A stretch of 26,357 bases of DNA from Alphaproteobacteria bacterium UBA2966 (GTDB taxonomy: Bacteria; Pseudomonadota; Alphaproteobacteria; UBA2966), in contig DEBC01000121.1 of assembly GCA_002348365.1 (NCBI GenBank), positions 28,426 to 54,782 on the forward strand, in the 5' to 3' direction. Positions 1 through 7,048 of this stretch are shown here, piece after piece (the stretch's first letter is position 1; every line of letters begins with the position of its first letter). Position numbers and translations under genes: made by a program. The notes below the pieces were generated by a model. The model did no database searches, was not told where the DNA came from, and saw only the letters and a list, made by a program, of their open reading frames with translations.

Positions 1-114
1 CGTGATGCAATTCACCGTGAGAAGCGGATCAAACACTGGTCGCGAAAACAGAAATTGACGTTGTTCGAAAGCTCGAATCCCGACTGGGATGATTTGTATG
101 AAACTCTAAATTGA
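1..114 (+). CDS. GIY-YIG endonuclease-like protein, C-terminal end (partial)
   Basis: The first base opens a reading frame of 37 codons ending in TGA at 112-114. The peptide contains REKRIKHWSRKQKLTL followed by NPDWDDLYETL. This matches the C-terminal end of small bacterial GIY-YIG proteins (YhbQ/UPF0213 type), where a basic helix with E-K-[QR]-[IL]-K-x-W is followed by an N-P-x-W-x-D-L-Y ending. The GIY-YIG catalytic core lies outside the window, so activity cannot be judged. The family is usually about 90-100 residues, so roughly 55-60 residues are missing on the left. It is the only gene of its operon visible here and points away from the catabolic genes. Confidence 0.8.
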   Translation, partial: RDAIHREKRIKHWSRKQKLTLFESSNPDWDDLYETLN

Positions 115-118
115 CTGG

Positions 119-142
119 ATTGCCCGGACTTCGCCGGGCAAT
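119..142. repeat. 9-bp inverted repeat just after the GIY-YIG gene
   Basis: ATTGCCCGG (119-127) and CCGGGCAAT (134-142) pair perfectly around the loop ACTTCG, five bases after the stop codon. No T-run follows directly, so it is not a classic intrinsic terminator. Palindromes of this form are common dispersed repeats behind genes in alphaproteobacteria (recollection, not tested). The remaining bases up to 214 show nothing recognisable. Confidence 0.5.
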
Positions 143-214
143 GACGATATTTCCTCGATATTGCTTTTTGCGCCTGCGCTAACCCTGTTTACTCCTCTCC
201 TCCGGTCTCTCCCG

Positions 215-1263
215 CTAACTCCCACACGCCATTTCCAGCTTCCACAGCCGCTTGGCGTTGGCGCAGGCCATCATCCGTGCGGTCTTATCGGTGAGCAATG
301 ACAAGGCGTGTCTCCAGAGTTTCAGCTTGGCTGGATAGCGCTTCGTCCAGTGGGGCCCAAATACGTTATCTGCTGCGAACACGAACCGGTCCGAGTGCGC
401 CTCAATGAGTGATTTCCAACGCTCATCCCACTCCAGCACGGGTAGGTAATCTGCCAGCCAACCCTTGTACGGGGCGCCGTCCGGCGGCGCGCTGAACAGA
501 TTTATCCAGCCCGCCTGCGCTTTATGCGACGTCCCGGCCTTTGCCACAGTGAATGACGCAAATGCGTCTGCCGTGCTGGTCATGAAATGGACGCTCGCAT
601 GGGATTCTACCAGGTTTCTGGCCTCCTCAGGTGTGGCCTGAGCCATGTGCATGAGCACGAAGTCGTGGTTCGGGTAGCGTGCCAATAACTGCCCGAGCTG
701 CTGAATGATCATCTCGGACTGCGGCTCGTAGTCGTTGAGTTCAAGATGAAGGATCACAGGCGCTTTCCGATCGAGCACCAGGTCAATTGCCTTTGTCACC
801 CGCTCCGATTTGAGATCGAGATCGAGACCCGCATACTTGAGCCATCGGGTCTCGTGCGGGGCATGCTGAACCAGAATCTCAGCGAACCCGACTGCCTCTT
901 GGGAGTACTGGTTGGCTGCCCGATTGAGTTCAATCAAGCCCGCTCGTCCTTCAGTGGTGCCAGAGAGGCTCATTCCGCCCAACTTGGCCGATATCAGAAA
1001 ACTCGCCTTGCGTTCCAGGGATCGGACCAGATTCAGTACGCGGCCGTGGCTTTCGAGCGCACTTTCTTCACCACACCCCCGAGCCTACAAAGCGTATGTG
1101 CGACGCCACTCATATCGATTCCCAGTCGCACCTTTGCGGCCCATATCTCACAGCCGAACTGGCTGTGCGCATCGATGATGGGTCCTGCGAATTCGGCCCT
1201 GACCGGGCCGGCAAGCACGGTCAGGGACAACAGAAAGCCGAGTAGAGGCTGCGCCAACTTCAC
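215..1263 (-). pseudogene. Periplasmic amidohydrolase-like (TIM-barrel) gene broken by a one-base frameshift
   Basis: Two reading frames together form one amidohydrolase-2-like protein. The upstream frame begins with a GTG at 1263. It encodes a Sec signal peptide (MKLAQPLLGFLLSLTVLAGP, then VRA-EF) followed by GPIIDAHSQ and SGVAHTL, which match the family's N-terminal strand, and it stops at 1033. The downstream frame is open from 1084 to 215. It carries the rest of the barrel: HLELNDYE, VLMHMAQ, HFMTS, FAADNVFGPHW and a NAKRLWKLE ending. Inserting one base near 1085-1087 would read CSARGCG across the junction, the expected family sequence. The GTG directly abuts the stop of the upstream cupin gene, so translation was probably coupled. 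A sequencing error is the main alternative to true decay. Confidence 0.7.
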
Positions 1264-1680
1264 CTAGGCCACGGCTTCGGGTGCCTCGCCATAGATTTCA
1301 TCGTCGACCTTTTCGAACCAGGCCGTACCTTCCCCCTGGTCGTTACATTCCGACATGGCAAGGTGGACAAAGAGGCGGTCCGGCGCGGCGCCGTGCCAGT
1401 GCCGCGTATTCGGCGGGATCAGGGCGGTGTCACCTGGGTGGAGTTCCTGAACGCGCTCACCCTCCAGTTGGACGCGGCCAATTCCTGAGATGCAATAGAG
1501 CGTTTGACCGACTGGGTGCGCGTGCCAGGCGGTTCGTGCTCCGGGACTGAACGATACGTTCGTGGCGCGCATGCGCGAGGGCGGCGTCTCAGCGATGACT
1601 TCGTCCTGCCACACCTGACCAGTGAAACACTCCTCGGCGCCAACCTTCGTGGCACGCGCCGTTGCTCGTTTGATCTCCAT
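1264..1680 (-). CDS. Cupin-domain protein (single-domain, metal-binding type)
   Basis: A 138-residue single cupin. Motif 1 is visible as PGARTAWHAHPVGQTLYCISG (about residues 47-67), supplying the two histidines and the glutamine that replaces the more usual glutamate ligand. Motif 2 is PGDTALIPPNTRHWHG (about 82-97), supplying the last histidine. The fold resembles the small cupins related to carboxymuconolactone decarboxylase and (R)-mandelonitrile lyase-like proteins, but the reaction cannot be assigned. The stop codon TAG directly touches the GTG start of the amidohydrolase, and the MFS gene ends 75 bases upstream, so the three probably form one transcript. ATG start at 1680 with GGAGG-like bases upstream (CTTAGGGAGGCC). 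Confidence 0.85.
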   Translation of the reverse strand: MEIKRATARATKVGAEECFTGQVWQDEVIAETPPSRMRATNVSFSPGARTAWHAHPVGQTLYCISGIGRVQLEGERVQELHPGDTALIPPNTRHWHGAAPDRLFVHLAMSECNDQGEGTAWFEKVDDEIYGEAPEAVA

Positions 1681-1755
1681 CGGGGCCTCCCTAAGTTACA
1701 GTGTTCTACGGCGATCTTTGCGGCAGCGTCCCCGGTTTTCAAGGGGATGGGTGAA

Positions 1756-2931
1756 TTAGTGAGAGGCAATCGCGCCTTGTTTCAGAATTGTAAGGCCTCC
1801 GATGACAGCGAGGGCCGCAACGATCAAGAATCCGGTTAGGTAGTCACCCGTCAAACGCTCGAGCAGGCTGAATGTTGCCGGCGCCACCAATCCCCCGGCA
1901 AACACGAACACCATGCTTCCCGCCGTCGCATCCGTGATCTTGTCGGCAGGCGCCGCTCGTGCGATTTCCGACAGAAATATGCCGTTCCAGGAAACCGCCG
2001 TGACGCCGATCGCGACGCTGAGGCCGAATATCAGTGCAACCGGCCACGAGATATCCACGAAGTAGAGCGCAAAAAACAGAACGCCCATGCCGACACCGAG
2101 AAGGCCGAGCACACTGCTACCCGAGAATAGATCCGCGATCCAACCCCAGAACAGCCGGGTGCCAGCGCTGATGGCCATGGCAGCCGAAAGTGCTGCGCCC
2201 GCTACCACGAGGGAAAGATCGGCTTGTTGCGTGACGATCGCGACGAAGAAAGAGGTGTAGACGAACTGAAGGCTCGCGAAAGCTGTAGATGAGAGTGCGA
2301 TGCGCCGCAATCGCGGCTGTCGGAGCACCAGCGCGATGGCCCTGAATCCAGTGGCGGCACTCAAACTGGCCATCGGGTCGCGGTCGGTGTCGAGCTCCTG
2401 CCGCCAGACGCCCGCAACCACGATCAGGCCGACGCATGCGACAGCGCAGAGCAGACAGGCAACGCGCCATCCGGCGAATGCCGTGATGACTGGCAATGCG
2501 AAACCGGCGAGGGTCCCCGCGACTGGGACGCTCGTCTGTTTCACCGAAAAATAGAAATTCTGCAGATTTCTCGGAACGTATCGAACCAGTAGGCGGGAGC
2601 TTGTGGGGTTCGCGGGACCATAGGACAAGCCTATGAGGAGGGCGCCGGCGATGATGAATGTGATTTGGCCGCTGGCAACGAATGCAACACCCAAAGCTGC
2701 GAGCCCCAACGAGGCCTGCAACATGCGAATTCCACCAAAGCGGTTGATGTATCCAATCGAGATGAAAGAGGAGGAGATCGCACCCAGATAGATGAAACTG
2801 GAGAAGTATCCGATCGCGGAGGCCGAGACACCTATGTCAGGTGCGGCGGCGGGCGACAGCACGGGAAGTGCCAGCGAAGCGAGGACGATGGCAGCCTGAC
2901 TGAATAGGGTGAGGAAGACGACAGGGAACAT
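1756..2931 (-). CDS. MFS transporter (12 membrane segments)
   Basis: A hydrophobic protein of 391 residues with about twelve membrane segments. The frame is open further upstream, to a GTG at 3045, but that extension is polar, overlaps a strong hairpin, and lacks transporter features. I therefore start at the ATG at 2931, just before MFPVVFLTLFSQAAIVLASL, the first membrane helix; no good ribosome binding site decides this. The first half has a GYINRFGGIR loop between helices 2 and 3, which is the MFS motif A position (G-x-x-x-D-R-x-G-R-R/K in the canonical form, here relaxed), and GLSYGPANPTSSRLL in helix 4-5. It is probably an uptake or efflux carrier for an organic anion tied to the neighbouring catabolic genes; the substrate is unknown. 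Confidence 0.85.
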   Translation of the reverse strand: MFPVVFLTLFSQAAIVLASLALPVLSPAAAPDIGVSASAIGYFSSFIYLGAISSSFISIGYINRFGGIRMLQASLGLAALGVAFVASGQITFIIAGALLIGLSYGPANPTSSRLLVRYVPRNLQNFYFSVKQTSVPVAGTLAGFALPVITAFAGWRVACLLCAVACVGLIVVAGVWRQELDTDRDPMASLSAATGFRAIALVLRQPRLRRIALSSTAFASLQFVYTSFFVAIVTQQADLSLVVAGAALSAAMAISAGTRLFWGWIADLFSGSSVLGLLGVGMGVLFFALYFVDISWPVALIFGLSVAIGVTAVSWNGIFLSEIARAAPADKITDATAGSMVFVFAGGLVAPATFSLLERLTGDYLTGFLIVAALAVIGGLTILKQGAIASH

Positions 2932-3002
2932 GACGTTGGCTTTGATATACCGCGTTGCCTCACGGGCGGGAAGCACTCTCAGCGCTGCCAATCCGAGGGT
3001 CC

Positions 3003-3029
3003 TTGGAATCGCGAGGTGTATGCTATAAG
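3003..3029 (+). promoter_or_regulatory. Candidate extended -10 promoter of operon A
   Basis: TATAAG at 3024-3029 is preceded by TGC, giving the extended -10 form TG-N-TATAAG. A TTGGAA box lies 15 bases further upstream at 3003-3008. Spacing is short for a sigma-70 promoter, but the extended -10 can compensate. The predicted transcript would begin near 3035, about 60 bases before the PRISE start codon. This is by eye only. Confidence 0.4.
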
Positions 3030-3038
3030 CGAAGGGGC

Positions 3039-3062
3039 GCCCCACAAATTCGTGGGGCTTTT
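3039..3062 (+). terminator. Hairpin with T-run in the 5' leader of operon A
   Basis: GCCCCAC (3039-3045) pairs with GTGGGGC (3052-3058) around AAATTC and is followed by TTTT (3059-3062), which is the shape of an intrinsic terminator on the plus strand. No plus-strand gene precedes it. It falls immediately after the candidate promoter, in the leader of operon A. GGGGC at 3034-3038 could compete for the left arm, so an attenuator is possible; a terminator for unseen upstream readthrough is the alternative. Confidence 0.4.
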
Positions 3063-3094
3063 CAGCGCCTATTCAGCAAGGGAGCGAGGCGGCC

Positions 3095-4147
3095 ATGGCC
3101 GACAAAAAAGTTGCGCTGGTTTTGGGCGGTACGGGCATGGTGGGACGCAATCTCATCATGCTGCTGGACACCAAGGATGATTGGGAAACGATCGCTGTTT
3201 CCCGCCGCGAGCCCTACTTCAAAACCAAGGCGAGACATATTTCATGCGATATGAACGAGCCGGATGATTGCGCGGCCAAGCTCGCCGGAATCGACGATGT
3301 CACTCATGTGTTTTTCTGCGGCCACGCGACGGGAATTCGTTGGGCGGAAAAAACCCCAGTGGATACAGATCTCTTCCGCCACTCGATGGACGCGGCGTTG
3401 CCGAACCTGCCAAATCTCCAGCACGTTTGTCTGATGCAGGGTTCCAAGTACTACGGACGACACCTCGGGCCCTTCAAGACACCGGCCCGCGAGGAAGACC
3501 CGCGCCACATGCCGCCGAACTTTTACTACACACAGCAAGATTACTTGATGGAATTGGCGAGCTCCGCCTCATGGGGGTGGTCTTGTGCCCGGCCGCATAT
3601 CGTTACCGGCTATGCGCGAACGGACTTGAACCTGACGAAGCCGATCGCTGTTTACGCCACGATCTCCAAGGAGCTTGGACTGCCGCTGCGCTATCCGGGC
3701 AATGAAAAAGCCTATCGGGCCATGCACTGTGCTTCGGACGTCGAACTTCTCGCGCGCTCCATGGAGTGGATGGCGACTACGCCCGAGTGTGCCGGTGAGG
3801 CGTTCAACGTGGTCAACGGCGACTATTTCCGTTGGGAAAATATGTGGCCCAAGATCGCCGATTACTTCGAGATGGACTGCGGTCCGGTCCAGGAAATCGA
3901 TCTCGAGCTCATGATGGAGGACAAGGCTCAGCTCTGGGATGAGATCATTCAAAAGCACGGCTTGATGGAAACGCCTTGGGAAGAAGCAGCGCATTGGGGA
4001 TATGCCAATTACGCGTTTGCGCCGACCTGGGACGTGATGCTCGAATCTCTCAAGCTCCGTAAGTGCGGTTTCCACGACTACGTGGACAGCGAGGAGATGT
4101 TCATGCGCATCTTCGATAACTTCCGGCGCGATAAATTCATCCCTTAA
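3095..4147 (+). CDS. PRISE-family (progesterone 5-beta-reductase/iridoid synthase-like) SDR
   Basis: An extended SDR of 350 residues. The Rossmann motif GGTGMVG is at residues 11-17. Diagnostic PRISE motifs follow: LMQGSKYYG (113-121, with catalytic-type Lys118, matching the family T-G-x-K-H-Y) and PNFYYTQQDYL (141-151, with the family's catalytic tyrosine at 144 or 145), then WSCARPHIVTGYA. The classical YxxxK motif is absent, as expected for this family. PRISE enzymes use NAD(P)H to reduce activated C=C bonds of enones; plant members act on progesterone or 8-oxogeranial. This is the first gene of operon A, 18 bases before the BCCP gene. The link to biotin-dependent enzymes suggests it reduces an intermediate with a conjugated carbonyl (inference). 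Confidence 0.85.
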   Translation: MADKKVALVLGGTGMVGRNLIMLLDTKDDWETIAVSRREPYFKTKARHISCDMNEPDDCAAKLAGIDDVTHVFFCGHATGIRWAEKTPVDTDLFRHSMDAALPNLPNLQHVCLMQGSKYYGRHLGPFKTPAREEDPRHMPPNFYYTQQDYLMELASSASWGWSCARPHIVTGYARTDLNLTKPIAVYATISKELGLPLRYPGNEKAYRAMHCASDVELLARSMEWMATTPECAGEAFNVVNGDYFRWENMWPKIADYFEMDCGPVQEIDLELMMEDKAQLWDEIIQKHGLMETPWEEAAHWGYANYAFAPTWDVMLESLKLRKCGFHDYVDSEEMFMRIFDNFRRDKFIP

Positions 4148-4165
4148 GGCGCAGGCGAACAGGTC

Positions 4166-4711
4166 ATGGCGGCAGATCAGGAAAGAGACCGGAAAGATCA
4201 GGCTCTCGGGTACCGGGATGTGCTCGATATTCTGGATATTGTGGATGGGATCAGCGAAGGCGGTGAACTCACGGTCGACGTTGGCGACTTCCATCTGCAT
4301 TTCGTGAAGGACGGCACCGGCGCACCGGCCAGGACGGCGGGACCGTCCACTCCAGTTGTCGCTACGCCTGTTGTGGCGGAGTCAGACGCGCCTGTTGCGG
4401 AAGCCGTCGCAGCCGCGTCGCCCGAGCCATCTCCTGCAGCTGAACCTGAGACGCACGCCAACCCGGGCTGGTACGAGGTGAAGTCTCCGATGGTGGGAAC
4501 GTTTTACCGCCGCCCCGCGCCGGACCAGCCGCCTTTTGTCGAAGTTGGTCAGGAGGTCGGCGCCGAGGACGCCGTTTGTCTCGTTGAAGTGATGAAGTTG
4601 TTCAACACCATCCAGGCCGGTCAGACAGGTCGTATCGCCGAAATCTGCGTGGAAGATGCGGCCCCTGTTGCGGTGGGGCAGGTGTTGATGCGCATGGATC
4701 CGTCCACATAG
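4166..4711 (+). CDS. Biotin carboxyl carrier protein (BCCP)
   Basis: A 181-residue AccB-like carrier. The N-terminal part (about 17-48) has DVLDILDIVDGISEGGELTV and then HLHFVKDG, the small helix-strand domain also seen in AccB. An Ala/Pro/Val-rich linker (about 51-99) follows, and the C-terminal biotinyl domain (about 103-178) contains SPMVGTFYRRPAPDQPPFVEVG and EVMKLFN. Lys144 in VMKLF is the biotinylation site. The protein would carry carboxybiotin between partner subunits. It sits between the PRISE gene (18 bases) and CT1 (20 bases), so CT1 and probably CT2 are the partners. No biotin carboxylase gene is adjacent, unlike the common accB-accC pair. Confidence 0.92.
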   Translation: MAADQERDRKDQALGYRDVLDILDIVDGISEGGELTVDVGDFHLHFVKDGTGAPARTAGPSTPVVATPVVAESDAPVAEAVAAASPEPSPAAEPETHANPGWYEVKSPMVGTFYRRPAPDQPPFVEVGQEVGAEDAVCLVEVMKLFNTIQAGQTGRIAEICVEDAAPVAVGQVLMRMDPST

Positions 4712-4731
4712 GGTCAGCAGGGAGATTGGCT

Positions 4732-6201
4732 GTGAGCCGTCATATTCCCATCGTCGAAGAAGCTCTGAGGGATGCGCATCAGTGTCTCTGGTCGACGCGC
4801 ATGACCAACGAGATGATGTTGCCAGTTGCCGAGCGGATGGATGCCGTCGGCTACGATGCGATGGACCTGATCGGCGGAGCCGTCTGGGACGTCTCAATCC
4901 GCTTTCTCCTCGAAGATCCCTGGGAACGCATCCGTCACATGCGCAAACTGGTGACGAAGACGCCACTCAATGCCTGGGTTCGGGGTCAAAGCCTTTGGAC
5001 TTTTGAGATATTTCCCGACGACGTGGTTGAGCTCGCCATGGAGCGTCTGGCTGCGAATGGCATCCGGCGCGCCACCATCTACGATCACATCAACGACATG
5101 GAAGGCCTGCAGGTCGTGGTCAACAAGGCCGTGCAGGTGGGCCTCGAAGTATCCGGTGCCCTGGTTTTCACATTGAGTCCCGTCCATACAGACGAGCATT
5201 TCGCCGAGAGGGCGGCCGAATTCGTTCGCATGGGTGCGACCGAAGTGGTCATCAAAGACCCAAGCGGTCTCCTGTCCGTGGAGCGTATCCGGACCATGGG
5301 ACCCGCCCTGAAGAAAGCCATCGGAAACGCGGCGTTGAACCTGCACACGCACTGCATGACCGGACGGGCGCCGGACGTGCTTCTGGAGTCGGTCGACTAT
5401 GAGATGGATAAGGTCCACTGCGCCATCTCGCCGCTGGCGCACGCCGCGTCTCATTCACCCACTGAATGGATCAACGAGAAACTGATCGAAAAAGGATTCT
5501 CCACCGGCCTGGATGTGGAACTGCTGGATGAGATTGCCGACTATTTCCACTTCGTTGCTCGCCGGTGGGACAAGCCCGTGGGTGCGCCTGTGGCGTTCGA
5601 TCCCCGCGTGTTGGAGCATCAGATGCCGGGCGGGATGATTTCAAACCTGGCCAGCCAGCTGGGCACCATCGGGCTCGAACATCGTCTGGATGAGGTGCTC
5701 GATGAAATGGGCCAGGTCCGCAAGGAACTGGGGTACCTGCCAATCGTCAGTCCGTCGGCGCAGTTCATTGCCACGCAATCGGTTCTCAATCTCGTGCAAG
5801 GCGAGCGCTACAAGACCATCCCCGATGAGCTCCAGAAATATATTCTCGGTTATTACGGCCGGCCACCGGCACCGATTGATCAAGACCTGGTCGACCGTGT
5901 GGCGAAAAAGAGCTCCGACGTCGTGACCGGACCGAGTGGCTCACACGTGCCGCCGGTCCTCGACAAGATTCGCAAGGAACGCGGACCCTTCAAGTCGGAC
6001 GACGACCTGCTTCTGGCGGCAATGTATCCCGACGAGATCATCCAGCCGCTGTTCGAGGCCCGCGAGAAAGCCGACTACACAAGATTCTATCTGGCCGACA
6101 CCCCGGTCGAGCATCTCCTCAAGGAAGTCAAATCACGCCCGGATCTGCGCAGATTCGAAGTATCGAAAGGTGATGACTTCAATGTTGCCTACGCAAATTA
6201 G
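4732..6201 (+). CDS. Biotin-dependent carboxyltransferase subunit CT1 (PycB/OadA/transcarboxylase 5S-like)
   Basis: A 489-residue carboxyltransferase without a biotinyl domain, close in length to the 5S subunit of propionibacterial transcarboxylase. Visible features: ALRDAHQCLWSTRM (11-24), GGAVWDVSIRFL (48-59) with Arg57 at the position that binds the carboxylate of pyruvate or oxaloacetate, VVIKDPSGLL (172-181) with Lys175 at the carbamylated metal-ligand position, LHTHC (204-208) with His205 and His207, and HQMPGGMISNL (296-306). These are the metal centre and substrate pocket of 2-oxo-acid carboxyltransferases. I start at GTG 4732 because AGGGAG lies about 8 bases upstream; TTG 4726 is too close to it. 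Likely role: carboxyl transfer between a 2-oxo acid and the BCCP encoded just upstream. Confidence 0.9.
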   Translation: MSRHIPIVEEALRDAHQCLWSTRMTNEMMLPVAERMDAVGYDAMDLIGGAVWDVSIRFLLEDPWERIRHMRKLVTKTPLNAWVRGQSLWTFEIFPDDVVELAMERLAANGIRRATIYDHINDMEGLQVVVNKAVQVGLEVSGALVFTLSPVHTDEHFAERAAEFVRMGATEVVIKDPSGLLSVERIRTMGPALKKAIGNAALNLHTHCMTGRAPDVLLESVDYEMDKVHCAISPLAHAASHSPTEWINEKLIEKGFSTGLDVELLDEIADYFHFVARRWDKPVGAPVAFDPRVLEHQMPGGMISNLASQLGTIGLEHRLDEVLDEMGQVRKELGYLPIVSPSAQFIATQSVLNLVQGERYKTIPDELQKYILGYYGRPPAPIDQDLVDRVAKKSSDVVTGPSGSHVPPVLDKIRKERGPFKSDDDLLLAAMYPDEIIQPLFEAREKADYTRFYLADTPVEHLLKEVKSRPDLRRFEVSKGDDFNVAYAN

Positions 6202-6236
6202 CAGTTGGTTGCCACGGTCAGGGAAGGACAAGCACT

Positions 6237-7037
6237 ATGAACCGGGTTGATGGAAAGGTCGCTATCGTCACAGGCGGTGGCCGGGGAATAGGCCGTGCGA
6301 CCTCTGAGCTGCTGGCGGAATGCGGAGCGAAGGTTTTGGTCACGGACGTTCTCGACGCTAAGGTCGAGGAGACGGTCGCATACATCAAGTCTCAGGGCGG
6401 AGAAGCTGCCGGTCTTCACCATGACGTAGTCAGCGAAGATGACTGGGCGAAGGCCGTTGAAACGGCAATCAATGATCTCGGTGGTTTTGAGATCCTCGTG
6501 AACAACGCCGGCGTATTCCTTCAGAAGTCGATCGAAGAGACGACGTTCGAGGACTATGACCGCGTCATGCGGATCAACGTCTGGGGCACGATGCTGGGCA
6601 CGAAAGTGGCTTTTGCATCGATGAAGGAGCGGATGAAGGCTGACGATCCTGCCGGAGCCATCATCAACCTCGTGTCAACGGCCTCCATCAAGGGTTCACC
6701 GTTCGGGTCGGTTTATTCGTCTTCAAAGGGCGCCGTGCGCCTGTTCACTCGCTCCATGGCACGGGAGATCGGCGCGCTCGGCTACAACATCCGCATCAAC
6801 GGAATTTACCCCGGGATCATCGATACCGAAATGGGAGCGGCGGCCATGCGGCGGATGGCTGATGCCGCAGGCGAGAGCCACAATCGGGCGCGTGAGATAG
6901 GTGAGCAGATGCATCTGATCAAGCGGCTCGGCACCGCGGAAGATATCGCCAAAGGAATCGTCTTTCTGGCCTCGGAGGATGCTGCCTACATTACCGGAAC
7001 CGAATTCGTGGTGGATGGCGGCTTCTGGCTGAAATAG
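6237..7037 (+). CDS. Classical SDR oxidoreductase (NAD-type)
   Basis: A 266-residue classical SDR. TGGGRGIG (12-19) binds the nucleotide, and Asp37 at the end of the second strand favours NAD(H) over NADP(H). NNAG is at 89-92, and the catalytic set reads Asn114, Ser147, Tyr160 and Lys164 (VYSSSK). The ending GTEFVVDGGFWL is typical of the family. It is similar in style to cyclic-alcohol and 3-alpha/20-beta-hydroxysteroid dehydrogenases, but SDR sequence does not fix the substrate. It lies between CT1 (35 bases) and CT2 (11 bases) in operon A, which suggests it oxidises or reduces the product or substrate of a carboxylation or decarboxylation step (inference). ATG start with AAGGACAAGC upstream. 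Confidence 0.9.
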   Translation: MNRVDGKVAIVTGGGRGIGRATSELLAECGAKVLVTDVLDAKVEETVAYIKSQGGEAAGLHHDVVSEDDWAKAVETAINDLGGFEILVNNAGVFLQKSIEETTFEDYDRVMRINVWGTMLGTKVAFASMKERMKADDPAGAIINLVSTASIKGSPFGSVYSSSKGAVRLFTRSMAREIGALGYNIRINGIYPGIIDTEMGAAAMRRMADAAGESHNRAREIGEQMHLIKRLGTAEDIAKGIVFLASEDAAYITGTEFVVDGGFWLK

Positions 7038-7048
7038 GAGCTTAGGAA

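Noticed and set aside
119..142. Palindrome as CRISPR or mobile-element end
   Set aside because: It is a single short inverted repeat with no repeated spacer units, transposase or target duplication.
3043..3045. Upstream GTG start for the MFS transporter
   Set aside because: It would add 38 polar residues unlike an MFS N-terminus and lies inside the leader hairpin of operon A.
3569..4300. 243-codon minus-strand open frame opposite the PRISE and BCCP genes
   Set aside because: It is antisense to two well-supported genes and shows no recognisable domain; high GC content commonly gives such shadow frames.
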